Shown here: in pieces, positions 32,879-40,948 of the stretch
Layout: every line of letters starts with the position of its first letter
How positions within the stretch are numbered: the first letter of the stretch is position 1
From: Candidatus Delongbacteria bacterium
Lineage (GTDB): Bacteria; Delongbacteria; UBA4055
NCBI GenBank assembly: GCA_027858795.1
Contig: JAQICF010000096.1
Span: 1-42,826, forward strand
Direction of reading: 5' to 3'
DNA: 42,826 bases
Translations under genes and position numbers: made by a program
Notes under the pieces: model-generated
Told to the model about the DNA's origin: nothing
The model's input: the letters and a program-made list of their open reading frames with translations, nothing else
Databases searched by the model: none

Positions 32879-32909
32879 GTAGGGATGGACCCACGTGTCC
32901 ATCTGGAAG
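32879..32909 (+). repeat. GTAG-foot REP
   Basis: GTAG then GATGGAC ... GTCCATC and the tail CTGGAAG. The 31 bases are identical to 37911-37941. It lies just before the TTG of rnz. Confidence 0.85.
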
Positions 32910-32930
32910 TGATTTAAAATAGGGACAGGT

Positions 32931-33836
32931 TTGAAATTATTAGTATTAGGCAGCAGTGGTGGAGCACCTACAAAGAAACGGAATTGTACTTCCTTCGTTT
33001 TAAAGTTGGAAAGTTACGGTATTATGCTTGATTGTTCAGAAGGTACACAGAGACAATTACTACTCGCTGGATATAAAGTAAGTAAGATCAGGTATATATT
33101 CATATCTCACTTACACTTTGACCATATAGCAGGATTGATTCCAATGTTATCAACGAAAAGTATGTTTGGAATTGAAGGCAAAGTTACCATAGTTGGGCCA
33201 AAAGGTCTGAAAAAGTTCATTGAAATGAATCTGGATTTCGTGAAAAGTAAATTTCTCTTTGAAACTGAGATAATTGAAATAGAAGATGACTCTGAATTAA
33301 CATTTGAGGATTTTAAGATAAGCACTCACCTTCTTAAACATAGGCTTGAAAGCTTCGGGTATAGAATAACTTTCAATGATAAACTTGGTAAGATAGTTAA
33401 GGAAAAACTGGAGAGCTTGGGATTGTCAGAAGGACCTGTATGTGGTCTGTTGAGAAAAGGTGAAAAGGTCGAACTTGAAGATGGTAGTTCAATTACTTTA
33501 AAGGATGTTGCAACTGAACCTACAAAAGGTAAGATATTTGCCTATGTAGGTGATACTTACCTATCAAAAGGAATATATAAGACAGCTGATAACGCAGACT
33601 TTATGCTTATTGAATCAACTTTTCAGAAAGAGCATGATGAAAGAGCAGAAGCACGAACACATTTAACTTCATACATGGCAGGAAATATAGCTCAAAGATC
33701 AAAGGCAAAGAAGTTAATGCTTTACCATTTCAGTGCATCATATACGGATCTGAATAAATTCAAAACAGAAGCAGCTGAAAAATTCAGTGGAGAAATATAT
33801 CTCGCAGAAGATTTCATGGAAATCGAGATAAATTAA
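32931..33836 (+). CDS. rnz: Ribonuclease Z
   Basis: 301 residues from a TTG start (MKLLVLGSSGG) with AGGGACAGG just upstream. It is a metallo-beta-lactamase-fold endonuclease that trims tRNA 3' trailers. The zinc motif HLHFDH is at 60-65, with further His ligands in AYVGDTYLS and ARTHLTS and the C-terminal LYHFSASY. Length and order are normal for bacterial RNase Z. It lies in the helicase-to-murA gene row, with REP elements on both sides. Confidence 0.92.
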   Translation: MKLLVLGSSGGAPTKKRNCTSFVLKLESYGIMLDCSEGTQRQLLLAGYKVSKIRYIFISHLHFDHIAGLIPMLSTKSMFGIEGKVTIVGPKGLKKFIEMNLDFVKSKFLFETEIIEIEDDSELTFEDFKISTHLLKHRLESFGYRITFNDKLGKIVKEKLESLGLSEGPVCGLLRKGEKVELEDGSSITLKDVATEPTKGKIFAYVGDTYLSKGIYKTADNADFMLIESTFQKEHDERAEARTHLTSYMAGNIAQRSKAKKLMLYHFSASYTDLNKFKTEAAEKFSGEIYLAEDFMEIEIN

Positions 33837-33846
33837 CAATTGTTTT

Positions 33847-33874
33847 GTAGGGGTCGCAGATCTGCGACCCCTAC
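33847..33874. repeat. Perfect 28-base REP palindrome
   Basis: GTAGGGGTCGCAGA followed at once by its exact complement, so both ends carry the GTAG foot. A weaker CAAGG/CCTTG pair lies at 33902-33924. Confidence 0.85.
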
Positions 33875-33940
33875 GAAGATAAAATAATAAAAAATTTGAA
33901 CAAGGTGGCTTTGACCCCTTGAAATAAAGGAGAGAAGAAA

Positions 33941-34603
33941 ATGCAAGAGTACAAAAAGGAGTTCATTAAGTTCTTAATCGACAACAAATCATTAAAATTC
34001 GGTGAGTTTACATTAAAATCAGGTAGATTATCACCCTACTTTCTAAATACAGGTTCGCTTTACAGTGGTGAAGCAATAGCTAAACTGGGGAAATTCTATG
34101 CGCAGGCAATAATGGACAATGTAAAAGATGAATACAATGTTGTTTTCGGTCCAGCTTACAAAGGAATTCCTTTAGCAGTTTCATGCGCAGGAGCACTTTA
34201 CAGTGAATTCTCTGTGAATAAAGATTATTCTTTCAACAGAAAGGAAGCAAAAGGTCACGGAGACAAAGGAATGCTTGTCGGAAAGCAGCTCAACGGAGAA
34301 GATAAACTTATTCTTATTGATGATGTGATAACAGCCGGAACAGCTATCAGAGAGTCAATTGAGATATTGGATTCTGTTGGAGCTCCTAAGATACAAGCTG
34401 TTGTAGTTTCTGTTGACAGAATGGAAAGAGGTAAGGGTGAAAAATCAGCTATTCAGGAATTAAGAGAACTTTACAGCATTAGCTTCTTCCCTATTGTTTC
34501 TATTGTTGAAATAATTGAGTATCTTGAATCGAATAAAGATATTATCTCTGAAGAGCTTCTCGGCAAAATGTACAAGTATCGTGAAGAGTACGGGGTATCG
34601 TAA
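33941..34603 (+). CDS. pyrE: Orotate phosphoribosyltransferase
   Basis: 220 residues. It joins orotate and PRPP to give OMP in pyrimidine synthesis. It has the PRPP-binding motif LILIDDVITAGTA (about 126-138), the FGPAYKGIPLA segment and the basic loop FNRKEAKGHGDKG. Length is normal. AAGGAGAG precedes the ATG. Gaps on both sides hold palindromic repeats. Confidence 0.94.
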   Translation: MQEYKKEFIKFLIDNKSLKFGEFTLKSGRLSPYFLNTGSLYSGEAIAKLGKFYAQAIMDNVKDEYNVVFGPAYKGIPLAVSCAGALYSEFSVNKDYSFNRKEAKGHGDKGMLVGKQLNGEDKLILIDDVITAGTAIRESIEILDSVGAPKIQAVVVSVDRMERGKGEKSAIQELRELYSISFFPIVSIVEIIEYLESNKDIISEELLGKMYKYREEYGVS

Positions 34604-34695
34604 AGACGACCAAGTTGGGCGTCTCAATACAACACTCTGGATCCACGTGTCAAGCACGAGGATGACATAGTAAGGGATGCAGGAATGCATACTAC
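34604..34695. repeat. Three palindromes after pyrE
   Basis: 34604-34624 (AGACG/CGTCT), 34637-34667 (GGATCCACGTG / CACGAGGAT-type arms ending ATGACA) and 34670-34695 (GTA...ATGCA / TGCAT...TAC). They fill the gap before the ATPase gene. Confidence 0.65.
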
Positions 34696-34729
34696 ATCGC
34701 AAGAAATATAAAAAAGGAAACACAAGCGC

Positions 34730-37700
34730 ATGATAAAACAGAAAAGAAAATATAAACTTTATTTCTATTTGGTGAATTACAATGAACTGAAAGATCTTTA
34801 CAAGAAAGATCTTGAGATCCAGTTTGATAATATTAAATCTTTGATAAAAGTAAAACTAGAAGAACTTGGAGCTAAAATAGTTTCTCATGATCACAGATCA
34901 ATGTTGATAGATAATCCAAGAGTTAAAGATTTTGAAACTATTTATAAACTTGCAAATAATTCAGTTGAAATATTCGGAAGAATAAATGAACTGCTAAAAG
35001 ATCTTAAAGTGACTATGACATTTAAAATAGGAATACTTCTAGATGATGAGGTCAATAAAAGACATCCTTTTAAGAAAAATTATTCAGCTTTAGAGGTGAA
35101 AGAACTTCAATATATTATTTTATCTGAGAAAGCAGCCGTATCAATAATTGAAAATTATAATATCAGTAAATCAGAATTCTCAGGTATTTGGTTTACCGAT
35201 GGTAGGGAAATAAGTCAGAGTGAGAAATTAAGAAAAATATATTTGAATAGAGATGAAGAAGAACAAATATTATCATATATAGATAATTCTAAAGAAAAAG
35301 TTCTATTGCTTACAGGCGAAATAGGATCAGGAAAATCTCAAATAATAAGAGAGATCGATAATATTTATGATGGTCACAAATTGTTAATATCTTTGAATGA
35401 AAAGAAGCATTCTGTACGAGAATTCAGGTTGGTTATTGACATTATGAATGAACTTTTATTCGGTATTACAAATGACCCGGGAGATATTGAAAAGGTTAAC
35501 AATTATATTAACTCATCTTCCCTACCGGTTTTAAATAAAAACAACCTTTCATTCTTCGTTAATAAATATCATGGTGATGTTGATCATTCCGATCATAAAT
35601 TTGATCACATAACTGTGGTTGAAAATTTAAAACAGGCATTAAAAGATAGTTTAAAATTGAATATTTCCCATTTCAATAGAGCTGTTTGTATTATTATATA
35701 CAATTACCAGTATCTAAACGGATCATGTGAAGAAATATTTTTAGATGTAGTAAGGAGAGCAGTTAAGACTAAATTTGTTTTTGCTTCAAATGACGCAGAC
35801 ATTCTAAATGAGAAGAATGTTGATTTCAAAACTATTGATGTTGGTAATCTTGATAAGAATATGATATCCCGATCTTTAAAGTTGATGTTCCCTCACAAGA
35901 TAATACCCAAAAAGACAGTTGATCTATTCTTTGATGTTACCGGTGGAAATTTCTATATACTCAAAGAATATGCTCAGCATTTGCTCAACCAAGGCATTCT
36001 TAACATACAGGATAAAGTTGTAAAGTTGAAGGACTTTAATAAAGATGATATCCCTGATAATTTATTTGATATTTTTGAAAACAAGCTGAATTTTTTAAGT
36101 GAAAATGCAAACAATATCTTCAAAATCATTACTATCTTAGGAGACGAATTCTATTTCAGTGATCTGGATTCTTTATTGCACAATCTCAACTATCCAATGG
36201 ACGAGAAAGCTGCTTTGAGAGAATTATTGGACAAAGGATTAATCGACAACGAAAACAATTACTATAAGATCGTTGAGTTATCAATCGTTGAATCGATCTA
36301 CCAATCGATCAATCCTAAGAATAAAAAATTGCTTCATAATCTTCTAGGTGAGATCTTCGAACAAAAAGGCATTGAAGAATTTTCATTTAAGATATTCTAT
36401 CATTACTATAGAGCTAAAAATTGGGAAAAGTTATTTGCTATAAATATGGATCTGCTGGAAAGTTCACATTCTCAATTGAACTTTAATGCTTTAGAGAACA
36501 TGATCGACATCAATGATCGTACCCTTTACAATAAGGCTGTGAAAGATGATAAATTCCCGACCGAGCTTTGGTGTAACAATATGATGTACTCATACTGCTT
36601 GGTAAGTAAATCAAATATTAAGCAATATATTATAAAGTATGAAAAAATCGCAAAAACATTATTGGATAAGGATCAAAAGGAATGTTATTTAAGTATGAAT
36701 TATTATCTAGGTATGTTATATAACAGAAATAACAATCTTAAAAAGTTACAGAATCTCTGTGATATTTCAATCAAAGAAGCTAAAGAGATAAAATCTTTAG
36801 AACACCAGGCTAACTTTCACAATCTTAAAGCAAATTTCTTTCTTCATCAGAAGAATATCACTAATGGTGTGGGTGAATTGAACTCAGCCATAAAATTATA
36901 CGAGTCTATCGGTTATAACAAAGAAAATGATCTGCTGTTAGAGAATAAAGCATTATCTGCTTATTTGAACAATTCTTTTAGAATAGCAATGGACCTGTAT
37001 AAAGAATTGGGTGAGAAATATTTCAAAAACAACGACTATTCAAAGATATATGAGATGACGGAAAAGACAGCTTTGATCTCATTTAAGATCAAGGATTATA
37101 AACAAGCTGAAGATTATACAAAGCAATTGATATCTTATTACAAAGATTCTGATAACCTTGATAAGCTTTACGAATACTCTCTAAATTTGGGAATTATTCA
37201 CAGTAATCAAAATAGATTCCTTCAGGCTATTTCTACAGTAGAATCTATCATTGCCGGTCTTGAAACCACTAAGAATTATAAACTTCTTTTAAAGGCATAC
37301 CTGACACTTGGTATTGTTTACCAATATTATGATGAGTATAATTTTGCTGAAAAGACTTTTATCAAAGCTCTACAATTATCGAAAAAGGTTAAATCATTAA
37401 ACTCAATTGAATCAAATTACAGACTTGGAATTTTACTGCTGTTCTCAAACAAATGTAAAGCTGCAAAAGGTTATTTTGATAAAAACAAGCCATTGAGATC
37501 CGAGGATGAATTAAAAAAGCTGAGTTTTGTAGGTTCTGACATAGCTAATTTGACTATTGTTAAATATACTCCTGAAAACTATGACAAGCTGATCCTGACT
37601 TTGGAAGAAAATGCAGAAAAATATGACGTCGAGACAATATTTGAATTGTATTTGGCTTTGTTAAAGATATTGTCAGAGAAGAAAAATCTTATAAAAGTTA

Positions 37701-37888
37701 AGGAAGTTATTAAGAAAGCATCTAAAATGACAGCTTTGATAGGAGATTCTAATAAACTTGCAGAATATAGAAAGTTGAAAAGATCGATACTAAAAACTTC
37801 ACCGAAGAATAAATCTAATTTATCTCATGATAAAAAGGTCAGTCCTTCAGTCAAGAAAAGATTAAGTAGAAGAAAAACGAATATGTAG
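34730..37888 (+). CDS. Large STAND-like ATPase with TPR repeats
   Basis: 1052 residues. Residues about 1-165 look like a worn class III nucleotide-cyclase-type domain (VTMTFKIGILLDDEV is like the cyclase FRIGINTGEV strand), with no catalytic residues visible. An AAA/STAND ATPase follows, with Walker A TGEIGSGKS (195-203) and a Walker B-like CIIIYNYQYL segment near 320. From about 540 to 1000 there are helical TPR-like repeats (AYLTLGIVYQYYDEYNFAEKTF). The C-terminus is basic (KKRLSRRKTN). Such proteins are signal-responsive hubs in other bacteria. The ligand and output are unknown; no DNA-binding domain is seen. Confidence 0.7.
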   Translation: MIKQKRKYKLYFYLVNYNELKDLYKKDLEIQFDNIKSLIKVKLEELGAKIVSHDHRSMLIDNPRVKDFETIYKLANNSVEIFGRINELLKDLKVTMTFKIGILLDDEVNKRHPFKKNYSALEVKELQYIILSEKAAVSIIENYNISKSEFSGIWFTDGREISQSEKLRKIYLNRDEEEQILSYIDNSKEKVLLLTGEIGSGKSQIIREIDNIYDGHKLLISLNEKKHSVREFRLVIDIMNELLFGITNDPGDIEKVNNYINSSSLPVLNKNNLSFFVNKYHGDVDHSDHKFDHITVVENLKQALKDSLKLNISHFNRAVCIIIYNYQYLNGSCEEIFLDVVRRAVKTKFVFASNDADILNEKNVDFKTIDVGNLDKNMISRSLKLMFPHKIIPKKTVDLFFDVTGGNFYILKEYAQHLLNQGILNIQDKVVKLKDFNKDDIPDNLFDIFENKLNFLSENANNIFKIITILGDEFYFSDLDSLLHNLNYPMDEKAALRELLDKGLIDNENNYYKIVELSIVESIYQSINPKNKKLLHNLLGEIFEQKGIEEFSFKIFYHYYRAKNWEKLFAINMDLLESSHSQLNFNALENMIDINDRTLYNKAVKDDKFPTELWCNNMMYSYCLVSKSNIKQYIIKYEKIAKTLLDKDQKECYLSMNYYLGMLYNRNNNLKKLQNLCDISIKEAKEIKSLEHQANFHNLKANFFLHQKNITNGVGELNSAIKLYESIGYNKENDLLLENKALSAYLNNSFRIAMDLYKELGEKYFKNNDYSKIYEMTEKTALISFKIKDYKQAEDYTKQLISYYKDSDNLDKLYEYSLNLGIIHSNQNRFLQAISTVESIIAGLETTKNYKLLLKAYLTLGIVYQYYDEYNFAEKTFIKALQLSKKVKSLNSIESNYRLGILLLFSNKCKAAKGYFDKNKPLRSEDELKKLSFVGSDIANLTIVKYTPENYDKLILTLEENAEKYDVETIFELYLALLKILSEKKNLIKVKEVIKKASKMTALIGDSNKLAEYRKLKRSILKTSPKNKSNLSHDKKVSPSVKKRLSRRKTNM

Positions 37889-37910
37889 ATAACAATGGAC
37901 AATTAAAATT

Positions 37911-37941
37911 GTAGGGATGGACCCACGTGTCCATCTGGAAG
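37911..37941 (+). repeat. GTAG-foot REP
   Basis: Identical over 31 bases to 32879-32909, including the tail CTGGAAG. Confidence 0.85.
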
Positions 37942-37973
37942 GGAATTAAGATACAAAATAATAAGGAAATAAT

Positions 37974-39266
37974 ATGTCTAACAAAGATTATTTTATAGTA
38001 AATGGTGGAAAGAAGCTTAAAGGTGATATCTATGCTTCTGGCAATAAGAATGAAGCTCTTCCAGTAATAGCAGCTACATTATTGACCGATGAAGAGGTTA
38101 TCCTATCAAATATTCCCAATATTATTGACACAAATATCATGATCGAGATTGCAAAGGACCTGGGAGTTAAAGTTAAGAAGATTAAAGCTAATAAATTTTC
38201 TTTCACTGCAAAAAAGATAAACAAAGGCTATCTTAATGATAGTTTAGCTTCAAGAATTAGAAGTTCCTTGTTATATATGGCACCGGTTATCATAAGAAAA
38301 GGATCTATTACTTTACCTTCAACAGGTGGAGATAAGATCGGTCAGAGAAGAATCGACTCGCATTTAATTGCATTCCAGGAACTTGGCGTAAAGATCGATG
38401 ATAAAAAAGCAGGATGTAAACTTATAGGCAAGAAACTTGCTGGAAAGAATTTTACTTTTGATGAAGCTTCTGTGATGGCTACTGAGAATGCGGTTATGTT
38501 AGCTGTTCTTACTCCGGGAAAGACTTCTATATATAATTGTGCTTGTGAACCTCACGTTCAGGGGCTTTGCAATTTATTAGTAGCGATGGGTGCAAATATC
38601 AAAGGGATCGGGACGAACATGCTTGTCATAACCGGTGTTAAGAAATTACACGGAGCAAAGCATACTATCATGCCGGATCATATTGAAGTTGGTTCATTCA
38701 TAGGACTTGCTGCAACGATCGGTAATGGTATCACTATCAAGAATGCCTACACAAAACATATGGATATCATATTCCCTGCATTTGCAAAGATAGGGTTGAA
38801 TATTAAAGTAAACAAAAAAGATATTTTTATTCCCGGTGGTCAAAAGTTAAAAATCATTGATGACTTCGGTGGAAAGATACCGTCAATAGCTGACCAACCA
38901 TGGCCAAGTTTCCCAGCAGACCTTACCAGTATTATGGTCGTAGCTTCATTGTTTTCTAAAGGAACTATTATGATCCATGAGAAAATGTTCGAAGGAAGAT
39001 TGTTCTTTGTTGATTCACTTATCAGAATGGGTGCTAAACTGGTACTATGTGATCCTCATAGAGTAGTTATTACCGGTCCAAATAAGCTTCACGGAGTAGA
39101 ATTATCATCACCTGACATCAGAGCAGGTATGACTATGCTTATAGCAGCTTTATCAGCAAAAGGTAAATCGGTCATTTATAATATCAAGCAGATCGACAGA
39201 GGATATGAAGGAGTTGAACTTAAGCTAAATAGTCTCGGTGCAGAAATTAAGAGAATGACTGAATAA
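37974..39266 (+). CDS. murA: UDP-GlcNAc enolpyruvyl transferase, Asp-type
   Basis: 430 residues. It transfers enolpyruvate from PEP to UDP-GlcNAc, the first committed step of peptidoglycan synthesis. K25-N26 in SGNKNEALP matches the substrate-binding pair of E. coli MurA. Where E. coli has the catalytic loop GGCTIG (Cys115), this protein has GGDKIG (Asp120). Asp at this place keeps activity but blocks fosfomycin alkylation in other bacteria, so natural fosfomycin resistance of the target is expected. Further conserved parts: EVGSFIGLAATIGNG, FPADLTSIMVVAS and DIRAGMTMLIAAL. The start is supported by AAGGAAAT upstream. Confidence 0.93.
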   Translation: MSNKDYFIVNGGKKLKGDIYASGNKNEALPVIAATLLTDEEVILSNIPNIIDTNIMIEIAKDLGVKVKKIKANKFSFTAKKINKGYLNDSLASRIRSSLLYMAPVIIRKGSITLPSTGGDKIGQRRIDSHLIAFQELGVKIDDKKAGCKLIGKKLAGKNFTFDEASVMATENAVMLAVLTPGKTSIYNCACEPHVQGLCNLLVAMGANIKGIGTNMLVITGVKKLHGAKHTIMPDHIEVGSFIGLAATIGNGITIKNAYTKHMDIIFPAFAKIGLNIKVNKKDIFIPGGQKLKIIDDFGGKIPSIADQPWPSFPADLTSIMVVASLFSKGTIMIHEKMFEGRLFFVDSLIRMGAKLVLCDPHRVVITGPNKLHGVELSSPDIRAGMTMLIAALSAKGKSVIYNIKQIDRGYEGVELKLNSLGAEIKRMTE

Positions 39267-39276
39267 AACACGGGCT

Positions 39277-39361
39277 TCTCGATACAAATGTAAACATTCA
39301 CTCTAAGACCGTGTTCTTAATTTATTGTTCATCGAGTGATTACAAAGTGATATTATCGAGA
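39277..39361. repeat. Inverted repeat TCTCGATA/TATCGAGA
   Basis: Eight-base perfect arms at 39277-39284 and 39354-39361. Between and around them are CACGG/CCGTG (39269-39273, 39309-39313). They span the murA-39374 gap and resemble degenerate repeats rather than a terminator. Confidence 0.45.
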
Positions 39362-39373
39362 TGAAGGTACTAA

Positions 39374-39943
39374 ATGTTACATTATTCTTTATACATATCT
39401 GGAACAATATTCATTATTGTTTTTTTCTATCAAGTGTACAGGTTACTCAGAGATGCTCGTAAAATGCAGAAGTTTAACCACAGGAAAGTATTTAATATGA
39501 TATCCAGATGGTATGAATATGCTGATATCTCCAGAACAAAACAAAATAGTGATACTAACAAATTAATATCTATTGAAACAGAGATAGATAAATTGTTAGA
39601 TACTAAGGTCATGAAACCCTCCTCCCTATCTTTTAGTGAGAAATTCATATCTGAATTTTTATTTGCAAAACAACATACAACTGAGATCAAACTTGATGCT
39701 ATCTTATTTGAAAGAATTGCAAGGCTGGATCTAAAAAAGACAAGACAGGGCTTAAAGATATTTTCACTGGCTTTTGGAGTGAAATTCACACTGGAAAACT
39801 ATTCATTTGTGAATTTCTGGACAATGCTGAAAGGTAATCATAATATATTCTCTAATAATCGTACGGATCAAACCAATAGAAAATATACCTGGCAGGATAT
39901 TGAAGAACCATTTGGAGTTCTGAAATATTATTTTGAACAATAA
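39374..39943 (+). CDS. Membrane-anchored protein, unknown
   Basis: 189 residues. One N-terminal membrane helix (about 3-25, LYISGTIFIIVFFYQVYRLL) followed by a basic stretch and a helical cytoplasmic domain. No motif is recognised. It follows murA on the same strand by 107 bases and ends just before the RAYT region, with which it converges. Confidence 0.6.
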   Translation: MLHYSLYISGTIFIIVFFYQVYRLLRDARKMQKFNHRKVFNMISRWYEYADISRTKQNSDTNKLISIETEIDKLLDTKVMKPSSLSFSEKFISEFLFAKQHTTEIKLDAILFERIARLDLKKTRQGLKIFSLAFGVKFTLENYSFVNFWTMLKGNHNIFSNNRTDQTNRKYTWQDIEEPFGVLKYYFEQ

Positions 39944-39953
39944 ATCGTTCGTT

Positions 39954-39975
39954 ACAAGGGGATGAATCCCCTTGT
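39954..39975. repeat. CAAGGGG hairpin
   Basis: ACAAGGGGAT, two bases, ATCCCCTTGT. Same type as 9692-9714 and 42809-42826. It lies at the 3' end of the RAYT gene. Confidence 0.8.
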
Positions 39976-39979
39976 TCAA

Positions 39980-40630
39980 TCACCAATTCAATGGATTATC
40001 AATAATATATTGACGAATAGCATATAGTTCCTTTTCATTTCGAATAATGTGATCATTGAATGATCGTTGCCATTTGAATGTGGTATTTGGATTTATTTCG
40101 TTGAAATTACGTGTCACATAATGTTTGAACGATCGAACCATTTCAGACAAACCATGTGTTTTATTTGCCTTTGTAGGGGACGGTTTCTTACCGTCCCCCT
40201 GAAAACCAAACCCATTACCGTCCCCTGTTATAACAAATTCCATGTTCGGTTTTGGTTTTGTATTTTGTAGTGGTTGGTTTTTTACCCACAATTGTTTTTG
40301 CATTTCAATGGTCGTATGGGTTTTTGGAAAAGGGGACGATAAGAAATCGTCCCCTATGGGGATATCGTTATCAATTATGATTATGCAATGTATGTGATTG
40401 GGCATTATAATTGTTTCATCCAAAAAACAATTTTTGTGATTATTTGGTAAATCATTTAAACATTGTTGTGCTATATTTCCAAATTTATTTAATATCATTT
40501 TACCATTTTCAATATAACCAAATCTATGTTCCATATCTTCTATACATATCGTCACAAAATAATATCCATTTTGTGAATAATCATATCCTTGTAATCGGGT
40601 TAATTTTCTTTCGTCACTTCGTTTATACAT
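39980..40630 (-). CDS. REP-associated tyrosine transposase (RAYT)
   Basis: 216 residues of the Y1 transposase (TnpA-REP) family. The N-terminal GYYFVTICIEDMEHRFG strand leads to the metal-binding motif MPNHIH (H79-x-H81). The C-terminal half has SEMVRSFKHYVTR (Tyr171 is the likely nucleophile) and WQRSFNDHIIRNEKEL with the end IRQYIIDNPLNW. RAYTs are single-copy genes that nick and probably spread REP hairpins marked by GTAG-like feet. Residues about 91-155, between the HIH motif and the tyrosine helix, are an insertion made in part of translated REP DNA (GDDFLSSP, GDGKKPSPT). A GTAG repeat stands upstream (40742) and a CAAGGGG hairpin downstream. Confidence 0.88.
   Translation of the reverse strand: MYKRSDERKLTRLQGYDYSQNGYYFVTICIEDMEHRFGYIENGKMILNKFGNIAQQCLNDLPNNHKNCFLDETIIMPNHIHCIIIIDNDIPIGDDFLSSPFPKTHTTIEMQKQLWVKNQPLQNTKPKPNMEFVITGDGNGFGFQGDGKKPSPTKANKTHGLSEMVRSFKHYVTRNFNEINPNTTFKWQRSFNDHIIRNEKELYAIRQYIIDNPLNW
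40173..40226. repeat. REP one and a half copies inside the RAYT gene
   Basis: 40173-40198: GTAG, GGGACGGT, loop TTCTT, ACCGTCCC, the same as the copy at 40742-40767. 40219-40226 is a right half only (CCGTCCCC). Translated in the RAYT frame as residues 135-153. Confidence 0.85.
40332..40356 (-). repeat. REP copy inside the RAYT gene
   Basis: Minus strand TAGGGGACGAT, loop, ATCGTCCCC, matching the one at 40903-40928. Translated as residues 92-100 (IGDDFLSSP). Confidence 0.8.
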
Positions 40631-40741
40631 GCTATATCCATTTATATTTTAACATTATAAATGCAATATAACACTGGCAACAGGTCAAATAGTGACCTTT
40701 TGGTATTTATTTTTGATTTTTTTGCGTTTTCAACAATCGTT

Positions 40742-40928
40742 GTAGGGGACGGTTTCTTACCGTCCCCTGTTTAAAACGTTTAAAATAACGGGATGCGTAA
40801 AAACGAATTAAAATAACGGGATACGTTAAAACGTTTAAAATAACGGGATACGTTAAAACGAATTGAAATAACGGGATGCGTTAAAACGAATTAAACAAAA
40901 AAGGGGACGATAAGAAATCGTCCCCTAC
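40742..40928. repeat. BIME-like block: two inverted REPs around a tandem array
   Basis: A plus-strand REP (40742-40767, GTAG foot on the left) and a minus-strand REP (40903-40928, GTAG foot on the right) enclose four 28-base repeats. Opposed REPs around a spacer are the plan of bacterial interspersed mosaic elements. The gap 40631-40948 holds this block, a small hairpin (40682-40698, AGGTCA/TGACCT) and no gene. Confidence 0.8.
40785..40893 (+). repeat. Tandem repeat, four units of 27-28 bases
   Basis: Units begin with ATAACGGGAT at 40785, 40813, 40840 and 40868. Each holds AACG-GGATA-CGTT or a variant, a small hairpin, then AAAACGAATT or AAAACGTTT. Unit differences are small (G/A in GATGCG/GATACG). 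Confidence 0.85.
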
Positions 40929-40948
40929 GGGCGTTGTTGGATTTGTTT

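Noticed and set aside
40785..40893. Tandem repeat read as a CRISPR array
   Set aside because: Units of 27-28 bases follow each other directly with no unique spacers, and no cas gene is near.
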